Source: Pseudarthrobacter sp. NamE2
GTDB taxonomy: Bacteria > Actinomycetota > Actinomycetes > Actinomycetales > Micrococcaceae
Length of the DNA stretch: 64,000 nt
Assembly (NCBI RefSeq): GCF_005796205.1
Contig: NZ_VAHN01000001.1
Coordinates: 310,001-374,000, forward strand
Reading direction: 5' to 3'
Under the pieces are notes generated by a model. That model worked only from the letters and a program-made list of their open reading frames with translations, ran no database searches and was not told where the DNA came from. The translations under genes and the position numbers were made by a program. The first letter of the stretch is position 1. Every line of letters starts with the position of its first letter. This document shows, in pieces, positions 1 to 9,653 of this stretch.

Positions 1-1111
1 TGAGGCTTCGGACGTCCTCATAAACGTCCCGGACTGCCACATCTGCCACTACGGAGTCGTCGTGGGAACAACGGGGCGCCGTCCAGCCCACCTGCGTGAC
101 ATCGATCCCGCAGGTAGGGCACGCCGTGACCCACGAGGCATGGATGCGGTGAAGGCTCCTGCCGAGCGCTCCGGCGTTGATGACGTTGCCCAACCAGAAA
201 ACGCCGACGGTGGGAACGCCGAGGGCCTGGGCAAGGTGACGGGGACCGCTGTCATTGCCAACTACAACGGCTGCCTTGGCCAACAGGTTAACCAGGCCCG
301 CCATATCCAGCTGCCCGGCCACGGAAGTGACATTGGCGGAACCTGCAAGGCCGGCGATGCGCTCCGCCAGGTCCTCTTCGCTCTTGTCCCCGACCACCAG
401 CACCTGGCACCCGTCGGCAGCACAAGCGGCTGACAGTTCCGCGAAGCGTTCCACGGGCCAACGACGGCGGGGGTCCGTGGCGCCCGGGTGGATCACCACA
501 AGCGGTTGGCCGCCGCCGTCAGCTGCCGGGATGCCTTCCTGCAGCCCCGCAACGGGCTCAAGCCGGGCCTCGAGGTCAACAGGGTCAGCCCCGGCGAACC
601 CGGCCACCTCCACGGCCCGCAACGGCTCGTTCTGGTAATAGATGTACGGGATGGTCCGTTCCAGGCTGGCAGCATCCGCCGTACGGGTGCCCACGGTGTG
701 GCGGGCGCCCAGCCGCAAAAGGAACGGGTTCGAATAGCGCCCGCCCCCGTGCACCTGGACCGCGAGGTCGAACCGGCGGGCCCGCATCTCCTCGAAGAAC
801 CGTTCCAGGGCCTCCGGGTCCTCCGTGCCGGGCCGCACGCCTTCGGCATAGGGAAGGACCTGCACCTCGTCAACAGGACTTTTCACCGCCGCCAGCAGCG
901 CCTTATGGATAGGCGTGCCCAGCAGGGTCAGGGTTGCCCCGGGATACGCGGCCTTCAGCGCCGCCATGGCGGGGATGGCGAAAATCAGGTCGCCCAGCCC
1001 GCCCCCGCGCAGCACGACGATCCTGGACACGTCCTCGAACTTTTCCAGCACAGGCCCTACCCCGATGCCAACCTGGCCGGCACCGCCGAACTCTGCAGTC
1101 AGCTGCTCCAC
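1..1111 (-). CDS. Glycosyltransferase family 9 (heptosyltransferase-like), 3' end beyond the window
   Basis: Reads leftward and is still open at base 1, so the C-terminus is missing. A Rossmann start follows VVLRGGGLGDLIFAIPA, the nucleotide-sugar GT9 signature, and the second half has VVIHPGATDPRRRWP and VVGNDSGPRHLAQALGVP, the usual donor-binding blocks. GT9 enzymes transfer ADP-heptose or related sugars to cell-surface glycans; the acceptor in a Gram-positive is unknown. No ATG precedes the first conserved block. I chose GTG at 1111; GTG at 1051 is an alternative. A TGA lies in frame further upstream. The visible end has a CPTCG cysteine pair, which may bind metal. The family is clear, the substrate is not. 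Confidence 0.85.
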   Translation of the reverse strand, partial: MEQLTAEFGGAGQVGIGVGPVLEKFEDVSRIVVLRGGGLGDLIFAIPAMAALKAAYPGATLTLLGTPIHKALLAAVKSPVDEVQVLPYAEGVRPGTEDPEALERFFEEMRARRFDLAVQVHGGGRYSNPFLLRLGARHTVGTRTADAASLERTIPYIYYQNEPLRAVEVAGFAGADPVDLEARLEPVAGLQEGIPAADGGGQPLVVIHPGATDPRRRWPVERFAELSAACAADGCQVLVVGDKSEEDLAERIAGLAGSANVTSVAGQLDMAGLVNLLAKAAVVVGNDSGPRHLAQALGVPTVGVFWLGNVINAGALGRSLHRIHASWVTACPTCGIDVTQVGWTAPRCSHDDSVVADVAVRDVYEDVRSL

Positions 1112-1318
1112 AAACGCCCCTTCGATCGGGCGGAGACCGCGTTGGATCCGCCTGCCTCCGCTGCTCGTGCAGCCACGCCGGGGTCACAAGCCGGGTGGCC
1201 GCCTCCCAGAACCTATACCCAGGCAGCGGCAAATATACTCCGCCTATTGGGGAATACCCGCCGGATGCTGTACGTTTCATACCCGACAGGCGAACCAAAG
1301 AAAAGAGAAACACCTAAA

Positions 1319-1621
1319 GTGGCAACCGATTACGATGAACTGCGTTCCGACGTCAAGGAATCGCAGGACAACTCCCTCGAGCAGCTTCAGTCCGCAAACG
1401 CTCCCGACGCACGCAGTGTAGTCCTTGAGCTGGACGAGGCTGACGGGCTTGACGGCGCCGGCGTCCCCGGCGGCGAATTCGTGGCCGAGGAACTCGTGGT
1501 GCAGGTCATTCCGCAGGCCGAAGACGAATTCACCTGCTACTCCTGCTTCCTGGTCCGTCACCGGTCCCAGATCGCCCGCCAAAAGGACGGGCACAGCTAC
1601 TGCACAGAGTGCGAGGGCTAG
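1319..1621 (+). CDS. DUF4193 zinc-ribbon protein
   Basis: A 100-residue acidic protein starting at GTG 1319, with an A/G-rich stretch (aaagaaaagagaaa) just upstream as a possible ribosome site. The C-terminal third holds CYSC and, 20 residues on, CTEC: a four-cysteine zinc ribbon. The middle is rich in Asp and Glu. This size and layout match DUF4193, a family confined to actinobacteria with no known function. It stands alone, divergent from the GT9 gene, and a hairpin terminator follows it. Confidence 0.85.
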   Translation: MATDYDELRSDVKESQDNSLEQLQSANAPDARSVVLELDEADGLDGAGVPGGEFVAEELVVQVIPQAEDEFTCYSCFLVRHRSQIARQKDGHSYCTECEG

Positions 1622-1673
1622 GACAAAATTCCTCTCCAGGTGCTCCGGACAAATCTACGGCACCGGCGGATCG

Positions 1674-1700
1674 AAGGCACGCTGCACGCCAGCGTGCCTT
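1674..1700 (+). terminator. Hairpin terminator after the DUF4193 gene
   Basis: Ten-base perfect arms, 1674-1683 and 1691-1700 (aaggcacgct / agcgtgcctt), with a 7-base loop. It lies 53 bases after the stop codon and is followed by a short T/C-rich run. Confidence 0.65.
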
Positions 1701-1775
1701 TCCGCTTTAAGCCAACCTGCAGCTGCCCCCGCTACGGTTGACGTTCATGGTTAAGAAAATTCGGACGCGTTCCCG

Positions 1776-2528
1776 ATGTGGCGCATGAACGACCTGCCCG
1801 GCGACGTCTTCCAAGCAATGGCTGAATCACTTTCCCGTGCCGAACCTCCGGCCATCACCGTGACGGAGCTCGTACTCGCGGTGCTGGTTGCAGCCGCCCT
1901 CTCCATCCCACACCGCTCCTGGAGGTACTTCGGTCTCCTGGCCACCGTGGTCCATGAACTTGGCCACGCCTTTGCAGCCGTCACCAGCGGGCAACGCTTG
2001 TCCGGGATCCGGCTCCGGTTCGATCACTCAGGGACCACCACAACTTACAGCCGCAGCAGGGCGGCTGCCGCCTGGTCCTGCTTTTGGGGTTATCCTGTTC
2101 CGGCGGTTGTGGGTGCCGTCTTTGTGGCATGCGGCTTCAACGGCTGGGGGCCGGCCGCCTTCGGCGGAAGCGTCCTGGTTCTGGCCGCGTCACTGCTCTT
2201 CCTCCGGAACCTGGCAGGCTTCGCCATAACCGCCCTGGCCATTGCCGGCACCCTTGCCCTGATCCTGCTGGTGCCCGGCGAATTTGTGGGTCATGCTGCG
2301 GTGATACTGGGTTTGGCGCTGCTGGTCGCGGCGGTGCGGGACGTCATAAAACTCGCCCACGTGCACCTCTACAGGAGGGAGCGGCTTGCGACCTCCGACG
2401 CCTATCTCCTCTACCGCGCAACGGCGGTGCCCTCCGTCGTATGGATCGTCCTTTTTGCGGCATTCGTCACCGGTTCATGGGTGGTCGCCCTGCAGCCCGT
2501 CTCCACGATCCTTGCCCGCGGCGTCTAG
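1776..2528 (+). CDS. M50-type integral membrane metallopeptidase
   Basis: A 250-residue, strongly hydrophobic protein. HELGH at residues 60-64 is the zinc-binding HExxH motif of peptidase family M50 and sits just after the first membrane segment (about 33-57). About five more hydrophobic segments follow (roughly 85-110, 115-135, 140-165, 170-185 and 225-245). It resembles the short actinobacterial M50 proteins that lack a PDZ domain. Their substrates are mostly unknown; site-2-protease-like cleavage within the membrane is the family expectation. Its stop is 9 bases before the next gene on the same strand. Confidence 0.8.
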   Translation: MWRMNDLPGDVFQAMAESLSRAEPPAITVTELVLAVLVAAALSIPHRSWRYFGLLATVVHELGHAFAAVTSGQRLSGIRLRFDHSGTTTTYSRSRAAAAWSCFWGYPVPAVVGAVFVACGFNGWGPAAFGGSVLVLAASLLFLRNLAGFAITALAIAGTLALILLVPGEFVGHAAVILGLALLVAAVRDVIKLAHVHLYRRERLATSDAYLLYRATAVPSVVWIVLFAAFVTGSWVVALQPVSTILARGV

Positions 2529-2537
2529 GCTAAGGCC

Positions 2538-3626
2538 ATGAGCCAGGAAACGGACAGCATCCAGCAGGCCACTGATGACAGGACACCTGAACACAGCACC
2601 CGTGGCGCTTATGTCACCGGCGGTGCGGAGTTCACCCGCGACACCAGCTACATCGAGGACCGCATCACCCGGGACGGGATGCCGGGCCCTAACGGGGAGC
2701 CTGGCTGGACGGTGGAGGCCGGCCGCTACCGCCTTATCGCAGCCCGGGCGTGCCCCTGGGCCAACAGGACCGTCATTGTCCGCCGCCTGCTTGGCCTGGA
2801 GGATGCGATCTCCTTGGGCCAGCCCGGTCCCACCCACGATGCCCGGTCCTGGACCTTCGACCTTGATCCCGGCGGAGTGGACCCTGTCCTGGGCATAGAA
2901 CGCCTGCAGCAGGCCTACTTCAAGCGCTTCCCCGGGTACCCGCGCGGTATCACCGTCCCGGCCATTGTGGACGTGGCCAGCGGTGAGGTTGTAACCAACA
3001 ACTTCCCGCAAATCACCCTCGACTTTTCAACCGAGTGGACGCAGTTCCATCGACCCGGCGCGCCCCTGCTCTACCCCGAACACCTGAGGGACGAGATTGA
3101 CGCAATCAGCAAGCGCGTGTTCACCGAAGTCAACAATGGCGTGTACCGGCGCGGCTTCGCAGGATCCCAGGAAGCATACGACGCCGCGTATGAACGGTTG
3201 TGGGCAGCGCTGGACTGGCTGGAAGACCGGCTTTCCCGCCAGCGCTACCTGGTGGGTGACACCATCACCGAAGCCGATGTCCGGTTGTTCACCACCCTGG
3301 CCAGGTTCGACGCCGTCTACCACGGGCACTTCAAATGCAACCGGCAGAAGCTCAGCGAGATGCCCGCCCTCTGGGGCTACGCCAGGGACCTGTTCCAGAC
3401 GCCCGGATTCGGCGACACCATCGACTTCGTCCAAATCAAGCAGCACTACTACATCGTCCACGAGGACATCAATCCCACCGGAATCGTCCCTGCCGGGCCC
3501 AGCCTGGGCGGCTGGCTTGAGGACCATGGCCGGGAACGCCTGGGCGGCCGGCCGTTTGGCGACGGGACGCCGCCCGGTCCGGTGAAGCCCGGGGAGGAAG
3601 TCGCGCCGGGACACGGAGCGGAATAA
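2538..3626 (+). CDS. Xi-class glutathione S-transferase / glutathionyl-hydroquinone reductase-like
   Basis: 362 residues. The active-site block ARACPWANR puts the catalytic cysteine at residue 72, and the C-terminal helical GST domain contains LVGDTITEADVRLF near residue 240. This is the YqjG/ECM4 (xi-class) family, which reductively removes thiol adducts from hydroquinones. Because this lineage uses mycothiol, the true thiol may be mycothiol rather than glutathione; that is inference. Starts at an ATG 9 bases after the M50 gene and may be co-transcribed with it. Confidence 0.85.
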   Translation: MSQETDSIQQATDDRTPEHSTRGAYVTGGAEFTRDTSYIEDRITRDGMPGPNGEPGWTVEAGRYRLIAARACPWANRTVIVRRLLGLEDAISLGQPGPTHDARSWTFDLDPGGVDPVLGIERLQQAYFKRFPGYPRGITVPAIVDVASGEVVTNNFPQITLDFSTEWTQFHRPGAPLLYPEHLRDEIDAISKRVFTEVNNGVYRRGFAGSQEAYDAAYERLWAALDWLEDRLSRQRYLVGDTITEADVRLFTTLARFDAVYHGHFKCNRQKLSEMPALWGYARDLFQTPGFGDTIDFVQIKQHYYIVHEDINPTGIVPAGPSLGGWLEDHGRERLGGRPFGDGTPPGPVKPGEEVAPGHGAE

Positions 3627-3672
3627 GCTCCATACCTAGCGGCGGAAAACGTTTTCCTCCTAGACTGGTCCG

Positions 3673-4782
3673 GTGCAGACTACTTACGGCCATGTAGCGG
3701 CCGGATACGAAAACGTCCTGGACCTCTTCGCAACCTTCGTCGCAGAGGACCCCGGTTACAGCGCGCAGGTGGCCGCCTACCACCAGGGGGAGCAGGTGCT
3801 GGCCCTGACGGGCGGTCCGGACATGGCCACGGACACCCTGACCGGCGCCTACTCCTGTTCCAAGGGTGTGGCCGCCATGGTAATAGCGCTGCTGGTCCAG
3901 GACGGACTGCTGGATTTGGACCGTCCGGTAGTACGGTACTGGCCCGAGTTCGGTGTGCACGGCAAGGACCGGCTGCTGGTTCGGGAGGCGCTTTCGCACC
4001 AGGCCGGCCTGATGGGCATCGAGGGCGGCTTCGGCCTTGACGAATTCACCACGCCCGCAGCCGCGGCGCGCCTGGCTGCACTGAAATCCACGTGGCCACC
4101 GGGCACGCAGTTCGGCTATCACGCGTTGACCATCGGCATCATCATGGAGGAGCTGTGCCGCCGGACAGCCGGAGAGACGCTGCAAAGCCTTTACGAACGA
4201 CGCATCCGCAAGCCGGAGGACGTCGACTTTTTCCTGGGCCTGCCCGCCGAACTCGAACCGCGGTACCGCGACGTTCTGTACGAATCCGCTACGGATCAAC
4301 CTTGGGTAGATCCGCTGAGCCTGGAGGGCCTGAACAGCAATGCGCCCGTCAGCACCGTCATGGAACTCCCCAACATCCGCAGCGTCCGTGCCGCGGGGAT
4401 GTCCGCTGCCGGAGGCGTCGGCTCGGCTGACGGACTGGCCAGGCTGTACGCTGCAGCCACCACCGGCGTCCAGGGCGACCCTCCATTCCTGACGGCAGAA
4501 ACCATTGACGTGATGGCACGGGAGCAGGTCTGGGGCCTGGACCGTTCGTCCGGGCTCGACAACGCGTTCGCCGTCGTGTTTATGAAGCCGCACCCTTCGC
4601 GGAACTTCGGCAGCCACCGCGCGTTTGGCCACGAAGGCGCCAACGCCGCCCTTGGTTTCGCCGATCCCGCCTATTCGCTCTCGTTCGGTTACATACCGCG
4701 GCGGGCAGAGGAAGGCCGCACCCCCGGAAGGGCACACCGGTTGGCAGCCGAGGTCCGGCGTGCTGCGGCCGCGCTGGCGTAG
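3673..4782 (+). CDS. Beta-lactamase-fold serine hydrolase (class C / esterase type)
   Basis: 369 residues from GTG 3673. The SxxK motif SCSK at 61-64 supplies the acylating serine and general-base lysine, and a Tyr in FGYHALT near residue 145 fits the second motif. No signal peptide is visible, so it is probably cytoplasmic. Such proteins are usually esterases or D-amino peptidases, not true beta-lactamases. The substrate cannot be told from sequence. Confidence 0.85.
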   Translation: MQTTYGHVAAGYENVLDLFATFVAEDPGYSAQVAAYHQGEQVLALTGGPDMATDTLTGAYSCSKGVAAMVIALLVQDGLLDLDRPVVRYWPEFGVHGKDRLLVREALSHQAGLMGIEGGFGLDEFTTPAAAARLAALKSTWPPGTQFGYHALTIGIIMEELCRRTAGETLQSLYERRIRKPEDVDFFLGLPAELEPRYRDVLYESATDQPWVDPLSLEGLNSNAPVSTVMELPNIRSVRAAGMSAAGGVGSADGLARLYAAATTGVQGDPPFLTAETIDVMAREQVWGLDRSSGLDNAFAVVFMKPHPSRNFGSHRAFGHEGANAALGFADPAYSLSFGYIPRRAEEGRTPGRAHRLAAEVRRAAAALA

Positions 4783-4850
4783 TTTCCCTTAGCCCACCGG
4801 CCTGACCAGCGCCTTTGGCCTCACGCGAAAGGCGGCCTAAGGTGGGTCCG

Positions 4851-5969
4851 GTGGGTAATTCTGACGCACGTCCGGCAGTCCAGTGGGCCAAGGGGACCCA
4901 TGTTTTGAACCGCGCGGCGGCCGGACTGACAGCCGCTTTCGCCGCCCAGCGGCTTCAGCTCGCCGCCAAGGCGGCGGCCGCAGCCGGGTTGGCGTTCATG
5001 ATCGCGCCGCTGATGCCGGGGGCTGCTGCCCACTACGCCTACTACGCGCCCCTGGGGGCACTGGTGGCGATGTACCACAATGTGGCCGATTCTGTTAGGC
5101 AGGGCCTTCAAGCGCTCGCCGGCCTCGCGGTGGGGATCGGGCTCGCTGTACTTCTGGTGAACATCACGGACCCTTCACCCTTGACGGTGGCGGTCTTTAT
5201 GGGCATCGGAGTATTACTGGGCGGGCTGCCCGGCATAGGTTCAGGCAGTGACTGGATCCCGACGGCGGCGCTGCTGGTCCTCCTGGTCGGCGGCAGTAAC
5301 GCGGACGATTTTTCCTTTGGGTATCTTGTGCAGATGGGCGCCGGTGTTGCCGTAGGCATCGCTGTGAACTTCCTGCTCTTCCCTCCGCTGCACCTGAACG
5401 CGGCTGCGGCGAGCCTGGACGATCTGCGCCGGGCGCTTGGGAGACAGCTGACGGACATGGGTACTGCGCTGAAGGAGGAATGGCCGCCGGAACACGAGGA
5501 ATGGTCCCGGCGCTCGGATGAGCTGTCCTCGGCTGCCCGCTCGGTCCGCCACCTGGTGAAGGAAGCGGATGCCAGCCGCAGGGCGAACCCGCGCCGCAGG
5601 TTCCATCCCCGGGACCTGGATCATGACTACCGCAACCTGCGCGAGCTGGAACGGGTGACGTTCCACATCCAGGACATGACGGACGTCCTCTCGGACGTCA
5701 TCTGGGTGAGCGGCGTTCCCTATGCGCTACCAGTGCAGGACAGCGGCCCGCTGGCAGACGCCATGACTGCCACCGGCGAATTGCTGCACTCGTATCTTGA
5801 CGGCGATGAGCAAGTGCAGCGGCAGCGGTATGACGCAGCCCAGGCGGCGGTGGAAGCCTGCATGGCTGCCACCGCCGGCCGGCAGGCAGCGCAGGGGACC
5901 GTACCGGCGTCGGAATCAATCCTGCTCAGCCTGCACCGCATCCTGCGTGCCGTCCGTCCGTCCTCCTGA
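4851..5969 (+). CDS. FUSC-family membrane protein
   Basis: About 372 residues. The N-terminal half has six hydrophobic segments (roughly residues 30-175) and the C-terminal ~180 residues are soluble and helical, the FUSC layout (fusaric acid resistance / aromatic acid efflux type). GTG 4851 is preferred because AAGG lies 8 bases upstream; GTG 4842 and TTG 4815 are in frame. The export substrate is unknown. It converges on the MaoC gene with 43 bases between. Confidence 0.75.
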   Translation: MGNSDARPAVQWAKGTHVLNRAAAGLTAAFAAQRLQLAAKAAAAAGLAFMIAPLMPGAAAHYAYYAPLGALVAMYHNVADSVRQGLQALAGLAVGIGLAVLLVNITDPSPLTVAVFMGIGVLLGGLPGIGSGSDWIPTAALLVLLVGGSNADDFSFGYLVQMGAGVAVGIAVNFLLFPPLHLNAAAASLDDLRRALGRQLTDMGTALKEEWPPEHEEWSRRSDELSSAARSVRHLVKEADASRRANPRRRFHPRDLDHDYRNLRELERVTFHIQDMTDVLSDVIWVSGVPYALPVQDSGPLADAMTATGELLHSYLDGDEQVQRQRYDAAQAAVEACMAATAGRQAAQGTVPASESILLSLHRILRAVRPSS

Positions 5970-6012
5970 ATTGTCCTTCCCCGCCTGCCTGGGTTGCGGC
6001 TGGTTCAGGGCA

Positions 6013-6924
6013 CTAAAGGGCGGCAACAGTACCGCTGAAGTGGCGCCGGCCCGAGCGCGGGTTCCAGGCCACGAAACGTGAACGCTCCCAGGCGCCGGAA
6101 CCGCCCTCCTCGCTGCTGATCCCAAGCGCCACCCGGCAGGGCAGGAACGCCGGGGCATCAAACTCCACGTCCCAGATGAAGGACCCGCCACGGACGGACC
6201 CCACGTCCGCGAGCGCCCGGGATGCAAGGTACATGCCGTGGGCGATGGAGCTGCGCAGTCCCAAGGCCCGCGCCGACAGTACGCTGAGGTGGATTGGATT
6301 GAAGTCGCCGGAGACTGCCGCGTAGGCCCGTCCCGTGTCGACCCCCAGCTGCCACACGGCGGTGGGATCCGGCGCCACAAACTCTGCCTTGGCGGAACCG
6401 GCCGACGGCTTGTCGATCCCCGGCAGGAACACGCCCTTGGCCAGGTACGTGGAAATACCGCGCCAGGCGAGGTCCTCCTTCCCTGCCAGGCGGACCTCGG
6501 CCACCACGTCCACCTGCGTTCCGACGCGGTGCCCCCGGAGGTTCTCAACCCCTGCCGTGATGTCCAGGGCGTCGGTGAAGAGCACCGGCGAGCGCTGCTC
6601 CACGCTGTTGCGCAGGTGGATCATGCCCAGCAGCGGAAGCGGAAAGTCATCCCGGTTCATCACGCTCATGGCAACGGGAAAAGCCAGGGCGTGGAGGAAA
6701 CCGGCCGGCAGGACATCGCTGGCAGTCTCCCCCAACAGGTGCTGGTAGGCGGTCAGGTTGGCGACATCAGCGGTGACTCCGCGTACTTCATGGTTTTCCG
6801 CCGGAAGGACCGCCGAGCCCTGGGCTCCCAGCAGCCTGCGCCGGGCGGCCTGCGCCGCTGCATTGACGTACAGCTTGGACAACGACGGCATGTCGCCGAG
6901 GATGACCGGCTGTACGGGGATCAT
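6013..6924 (-). CDS. MaoC-like (R)-specific enoyl-CoA hydratase/dehydratase
   Basis: 303 residues with a double hot-dog layout. The C-terminal half carries the hydratase-2 motif YAAVSGDFNPIHLS followed by GLRSSIAHGMYL, with the Asp/His pair typical of MaoC enzymes. It is the last gene of the leftward operon thiolase - FabG - MaoC and overlaps FabG by ATGA. The arrangement parallels htdX-fabG4-fadA2 of mycobacteria, so a role in fatty acyl chain oxidation or remodelling is likely. Confidence 0.85.
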   Translation of the reverse strand: MIPVQPVILGDMPSLSKLYVNAAAQAARRRLLGAQGSAVLPAENHEVRGVTADVANLTAYQHLLGETASDVLPAGFLHALAFPVAMSVMNRDDFPLPLLGMIHLRNSVEQRSPVLFTDALDITAGVENLRGHRVGTQVDVVAEVRLAGKEDLAWRGISTYLAKGVFLPGIDKPSAGSAKAEFVAPDPTAVWQLGVDTGRAYAAVSGDFNPIHLSVLSARALGLRSSIAHGMYLASRALADVGSVRGGSFIWDVEFDAPAFLPCRVALGISSEEGGSGAWERSRFVAWNPRSGRRHFSGTVAAL

Positions 6925-8261
6925 GCGCCCACCATGTTCTGCCCGCAGACCCGCAGCACTTCACCGTTGATCCCACCGGCGGCATCACTCGCCAGGAACG
7001 CGATGGCTTCCGCAACGTCCCCTGGCCTGCCGCCCTGCTGCAGTGAATTTGCGCGGCGGGCTATTTCCCGAAGCGCGAACGGTATCCGTGCAGTCATCTC
7101 GGTCTCGATGAACCCCGGGGCGACGGCGTTGATGGAACCCCCGGCCCGGGCGATAAGCGGTGCGGTGGCACGGACCATTCCCATGACTCCCCCCTTGGAC
7201 GCGGCATAGTTGGTTTGCCCCCTGTTGCCGGCAATGCCGCTGGTGGACGCAACAGAAACAATACGCGGAGCGGGTCCAAAGTGTTCGGATGCCAGGAGCG
7301 CCTCGTTGATGCGCAGTTGCGCGGCGATGTTGATGTTGATCACCGGGTGCCAGCGCGCTTGGTCCATGTTAACGAGCAGCTTGTCGCGGGTGATGCCTGC
7401 GTTATGGACCATGACGTCCAGCCGTCCGTGCCGCTGGACCGCGTGTTCCATGATCTTCCTGCCGGCGTCTTCCCGGCTGATGTCCAGTTGCAGGGCGGTT
7501 CCCTTGACCTCATTGGCCACAGCCGCCAGATGGTCACCGGCTGCGGGAAGGTCCACAAGGATGACCGTGGCGCCGTCGCGGTGGAGGGTGCGGGCGATGT
7601 CAGCGCCAATTCCCCGTGCTGCGCCCGTTACGGCGGCGATCTTGCCCGCCAGGGGCCTGCCGGTGTCGTCGGGAAGGCTCCCGCCGTTGCCCGACACCGT
7701 CAGGAACTGGCCGTCCACGAAGGCTGACCGGCCGGACAGGAAGAAGCGGACTGCTGCCAGTGCTGACGGGCTGGACACCTCCACGCCTTCGGCGAGGAGG
7801 ACGCCGTTCCCCGTGGCCCCCGCCCGGAGTTCCTTGGCCAGCGAGCGCAGGAATCCGTCCACCCCCTGCCGGGCGGCAGCGGCTGCGGGCGTACCGGCTT
7901 CAGCCGCAGGCCGGGAGACCGTGATAACCCGGGCACCGGCATCCAGGTCGCGCAGGGAACCTGCTGCGGCGAGGACCGGCCTTTCCAGGTCTTCCGGGTG
8001 GGCCACCTCGTCCAGCACGAGGATGATGGCGCCAAGCTTTTCCCGCGGGACGGCGTGCCGCCGGACGTCGAGGTCCCAGGTGAGCAGTTCGGCGGCGAGC
8101 TTATCGGCAGCCGCAGAGTCCCCCTGGACCACAACCGGTCCGGTGACCAGGGCTTGTCCTGGCCGGTACCTGCGAAGGACCGCCGGCCGCGGCAGGCCCA
8201 GCTTCCTGGCAACGTTCCGGCCGATGCCCTGGTTTACCAACTGGGCGTACTTGTCAGTCAT
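6921..8261 (-). CDS. fabG: High-molecular-weight 3-oxoacyl-ACP/CoA reductase (FabG4-like)
   Basis: 446 residues, nearly twice a normal FabG. The N-terminal ~200 residues form a degenerate Rossmann domain without a clear glycine motif. The C-terminal half is a full SDR: VTGAARGIG, NAGI, a serine in VSVASTSG, and YAASK for the catalytic Tyr and Lys. This two-domain form is the HMW FabG (FabG4) of actinobacteria, an NADH-dependent reductase acting on acyl-CoA. ATG 8261 was chosen because similarity starts there; the frame stays open further upstream. Overlaps MaoC by 4 bases and follows the thiolase by 10. Confidence 0.88.
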   Translation of the reverse strand: MTDKYAQLVNQGIGRNVARKLGLPRPAVLRRYRPGQALVTGPVVVQGDSAAADKLAAELLTWDLDVRRHAVPREKLGAIILVLDEVAHPEDLERPVLAAAGSLRDLDAGARVITVSRPAAEAGTPAAAAARQGVDGFLRSLAKELRAGATGNGVLLAEGVEVSSPSALAAVRFFLSGRSAFVDGQFLTVSGNGGSLPDDTGRPLAGKIAAVTGAARGIGADIARTLHRDGATVILVDLPAAGDHLAAVANEVKGTALQLDISREDAGRKIMEHAVQRHGRLDVMVHNAGITRDKLLVNMDQARWHPVININIAAQLRINEALLASEHFGPAPRIVSVASTSGIAGNRGQTNYAASKGGVMGMVRATAPLIARAGGSINAVAPGFIETEMTARIPFALREIARRANSLQQGGRPGDVAEAIAFLASDAAGGINGEVLRVCGQNMVGA

Positions 8262-8271
8262 CCATGCCCCC

Positions 8272-9624
8272 TTACAGCGATTCGAGGATAGCGACGACGC
8301 CCTGTCCGCCCGCTGCGCAGACGGATACCAGCCCGCGGGCCGGCCGGCCGTCGCTGCTGCCCTTCTCATGCAGCTGCTTGGCCAGGGAAGCGACGATCCT
8401 GCCTCCCGTGGCGGCGAACGGATGGCCGGCTGCCAGGGAGGAGCCATTGACGTTGAGGCGGGCCCTGTCGATCTTCCCGTAAGCGCCGTCCAGGCCGAGG
8501 CGGGTGCGGCCGAACTCCTCGTCTTCCCAGGCGGCCAGCGTGCTCAGGACGGTGGCCGCGAACGCCTCGTGGATCTCGAAGAAGTCGATGTCCGCGAGCG
8601 TGAGATTGTGCCTGGCCAGGAGCCTGGGAACCGCGAAGACCGGTGCCATCAGCAGTCCGTCCTTGCCGTGCACAAAATCCACTGCCGCCGCTTCCGCGTC
8701 CACCACGGCCGCCAACTTGGGCAGGTCGCGGGCGTCGGCCCACTCGTCCGAGGCCAGCAGCACGGTGGAAGCACCGTCAGTGAGGGGTGTGGAGTTGCCG
8801 GCGGTCATGGTAGCTTCGGCGCCCAGGCTCTTGCCGAACACCGGCTTCAGGGCGGCCAGCTTTTCCATGGAGGTGTCGGCCCGCAGGTTGCCGTCCCGGG
8901 TCACTCCGCGGTAGGGCGTCACCAGGTCATCGAAGAACCCGGACTCGTAGGCGGCAGCCAGGTTGCGGTGGCTGTTGAGCGCCACCTCATCCTGGGCTTC
9001 GCGGGATATCTTCCACTGGGCCGTCGTGAGGGCCTGGTGTTCTCCCATGGACAGGCCGGTCCTGGGTTCGGAGGTGCCGGGTGCCAGCGGAGCGAGGTCC
9101 TTCGGCCGCAGCCGTGCCAGGATCTGCAGGCGCTGCGGTAGGGTCTTGGCCCGGTTGAGGTCGAGGATGACTTCCCGCAGCCCCTCGCTGACCACGATGG
9201 GTGCGTCCGAGGCAGAGTCCACACCGCCTGCGATAGCTGACTCAATCTGGCCAAGCCTGATCTTGTTGGCCAGCCCCACCACGGTCTCAAGGCCCGTGGC
9301 GCAGGCCTGCTGAAGGTCGTAGGCCGGCGTTTCGGGGGACAGCGCCGAACCGAGGACTGCCTCGCGTGTGAGGTTGAAATCGCGCGAGTGCTTCAGCACG
9401 GCGCCGGCGGCCACCTCCCCCAGCCGCTCATCCTGCAGGCCGAAGCGTGCGATCAGGCCGTCCAGCGCGGCCGTCAGCATGTCCTGGTTCGAGGACTTCG
9501 CGTAGGAGCCGCCGGCACGCGCGAAGGGTATCCGGTTGCCTCCTACGACGACGGCCCGGCGGAGGGCAGGGGCGGAAGCGGCTGCTGCTTCGGCGGCAGG
9601 AATGGACTGTCCGTCAGTGGACAT
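8272..9624 (-). CDS. Acetyl-CoA acyltransferase (thiolase, FadA2/FadI-like)
   Basis: 450 residues. The nucleophilic Cys lies in QQACATGLE (about residue 105), the His in IHEAFAAT, and the second Cys in VCAAGGQGV near the C-terminus, so the catalytic set is complete. It opens the leftward operon. Its ATG is 29 bases from the edge of the 33-bp palindrome at 9654-9686, so its promoter should respond to the divergent TetR protein. Expected reaction: thiolytic release of acetyl-CoA in beta-oxidation. Confidence 0.9.
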   Translation of the reverse strand: MSTDGQSIPAAEAAAASAPALRRAVVVGGNRIPFARAGGSYAKSSNQDMLTAALDGLIARFGLQDERLGEVAAGAVLKHSRDFNLTREAVLGSALSPETPAYDLQQACATGLETVVGLANKIRLGQIESAIAGGVDSASDAPIVVSEGLREVILDLNRAKTLPQRLQILARLRPKDLAPLAPGTSEPRTGLSMGEHQALTTAQWKISREAQDEVALNSHRNLAAAYESGFFDDLVTPYRGVTRDGNLRADTSMEKLAALKPVFGKSLGAEATMTAGNSTPLTDGASTVLLASDEWADARDLPKLAAVVDAEAAAVDFVHGKDGLLMAPVFAVPRLLARHNLTLADIDFFEIHEAFAATVLSTLAAWEDEEFGRTRLGLDGAYGKIDRARLNVNGSSLAAGHPFAATGGRIVASLAKQLHEKGSSDGRPARGLVSVCAAGGQGVVAILESL

Positions 9625-9653
9625 GGCTGTCTCCTCTGGTTGCGGGCGATTAC

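Noticed and set aside
903..1313. Leftward open frame of 136 codons over the start of the GT9 gene
   Set aside because: It overlaps the conserved GT9 N-terminus in another frame and has no family match.
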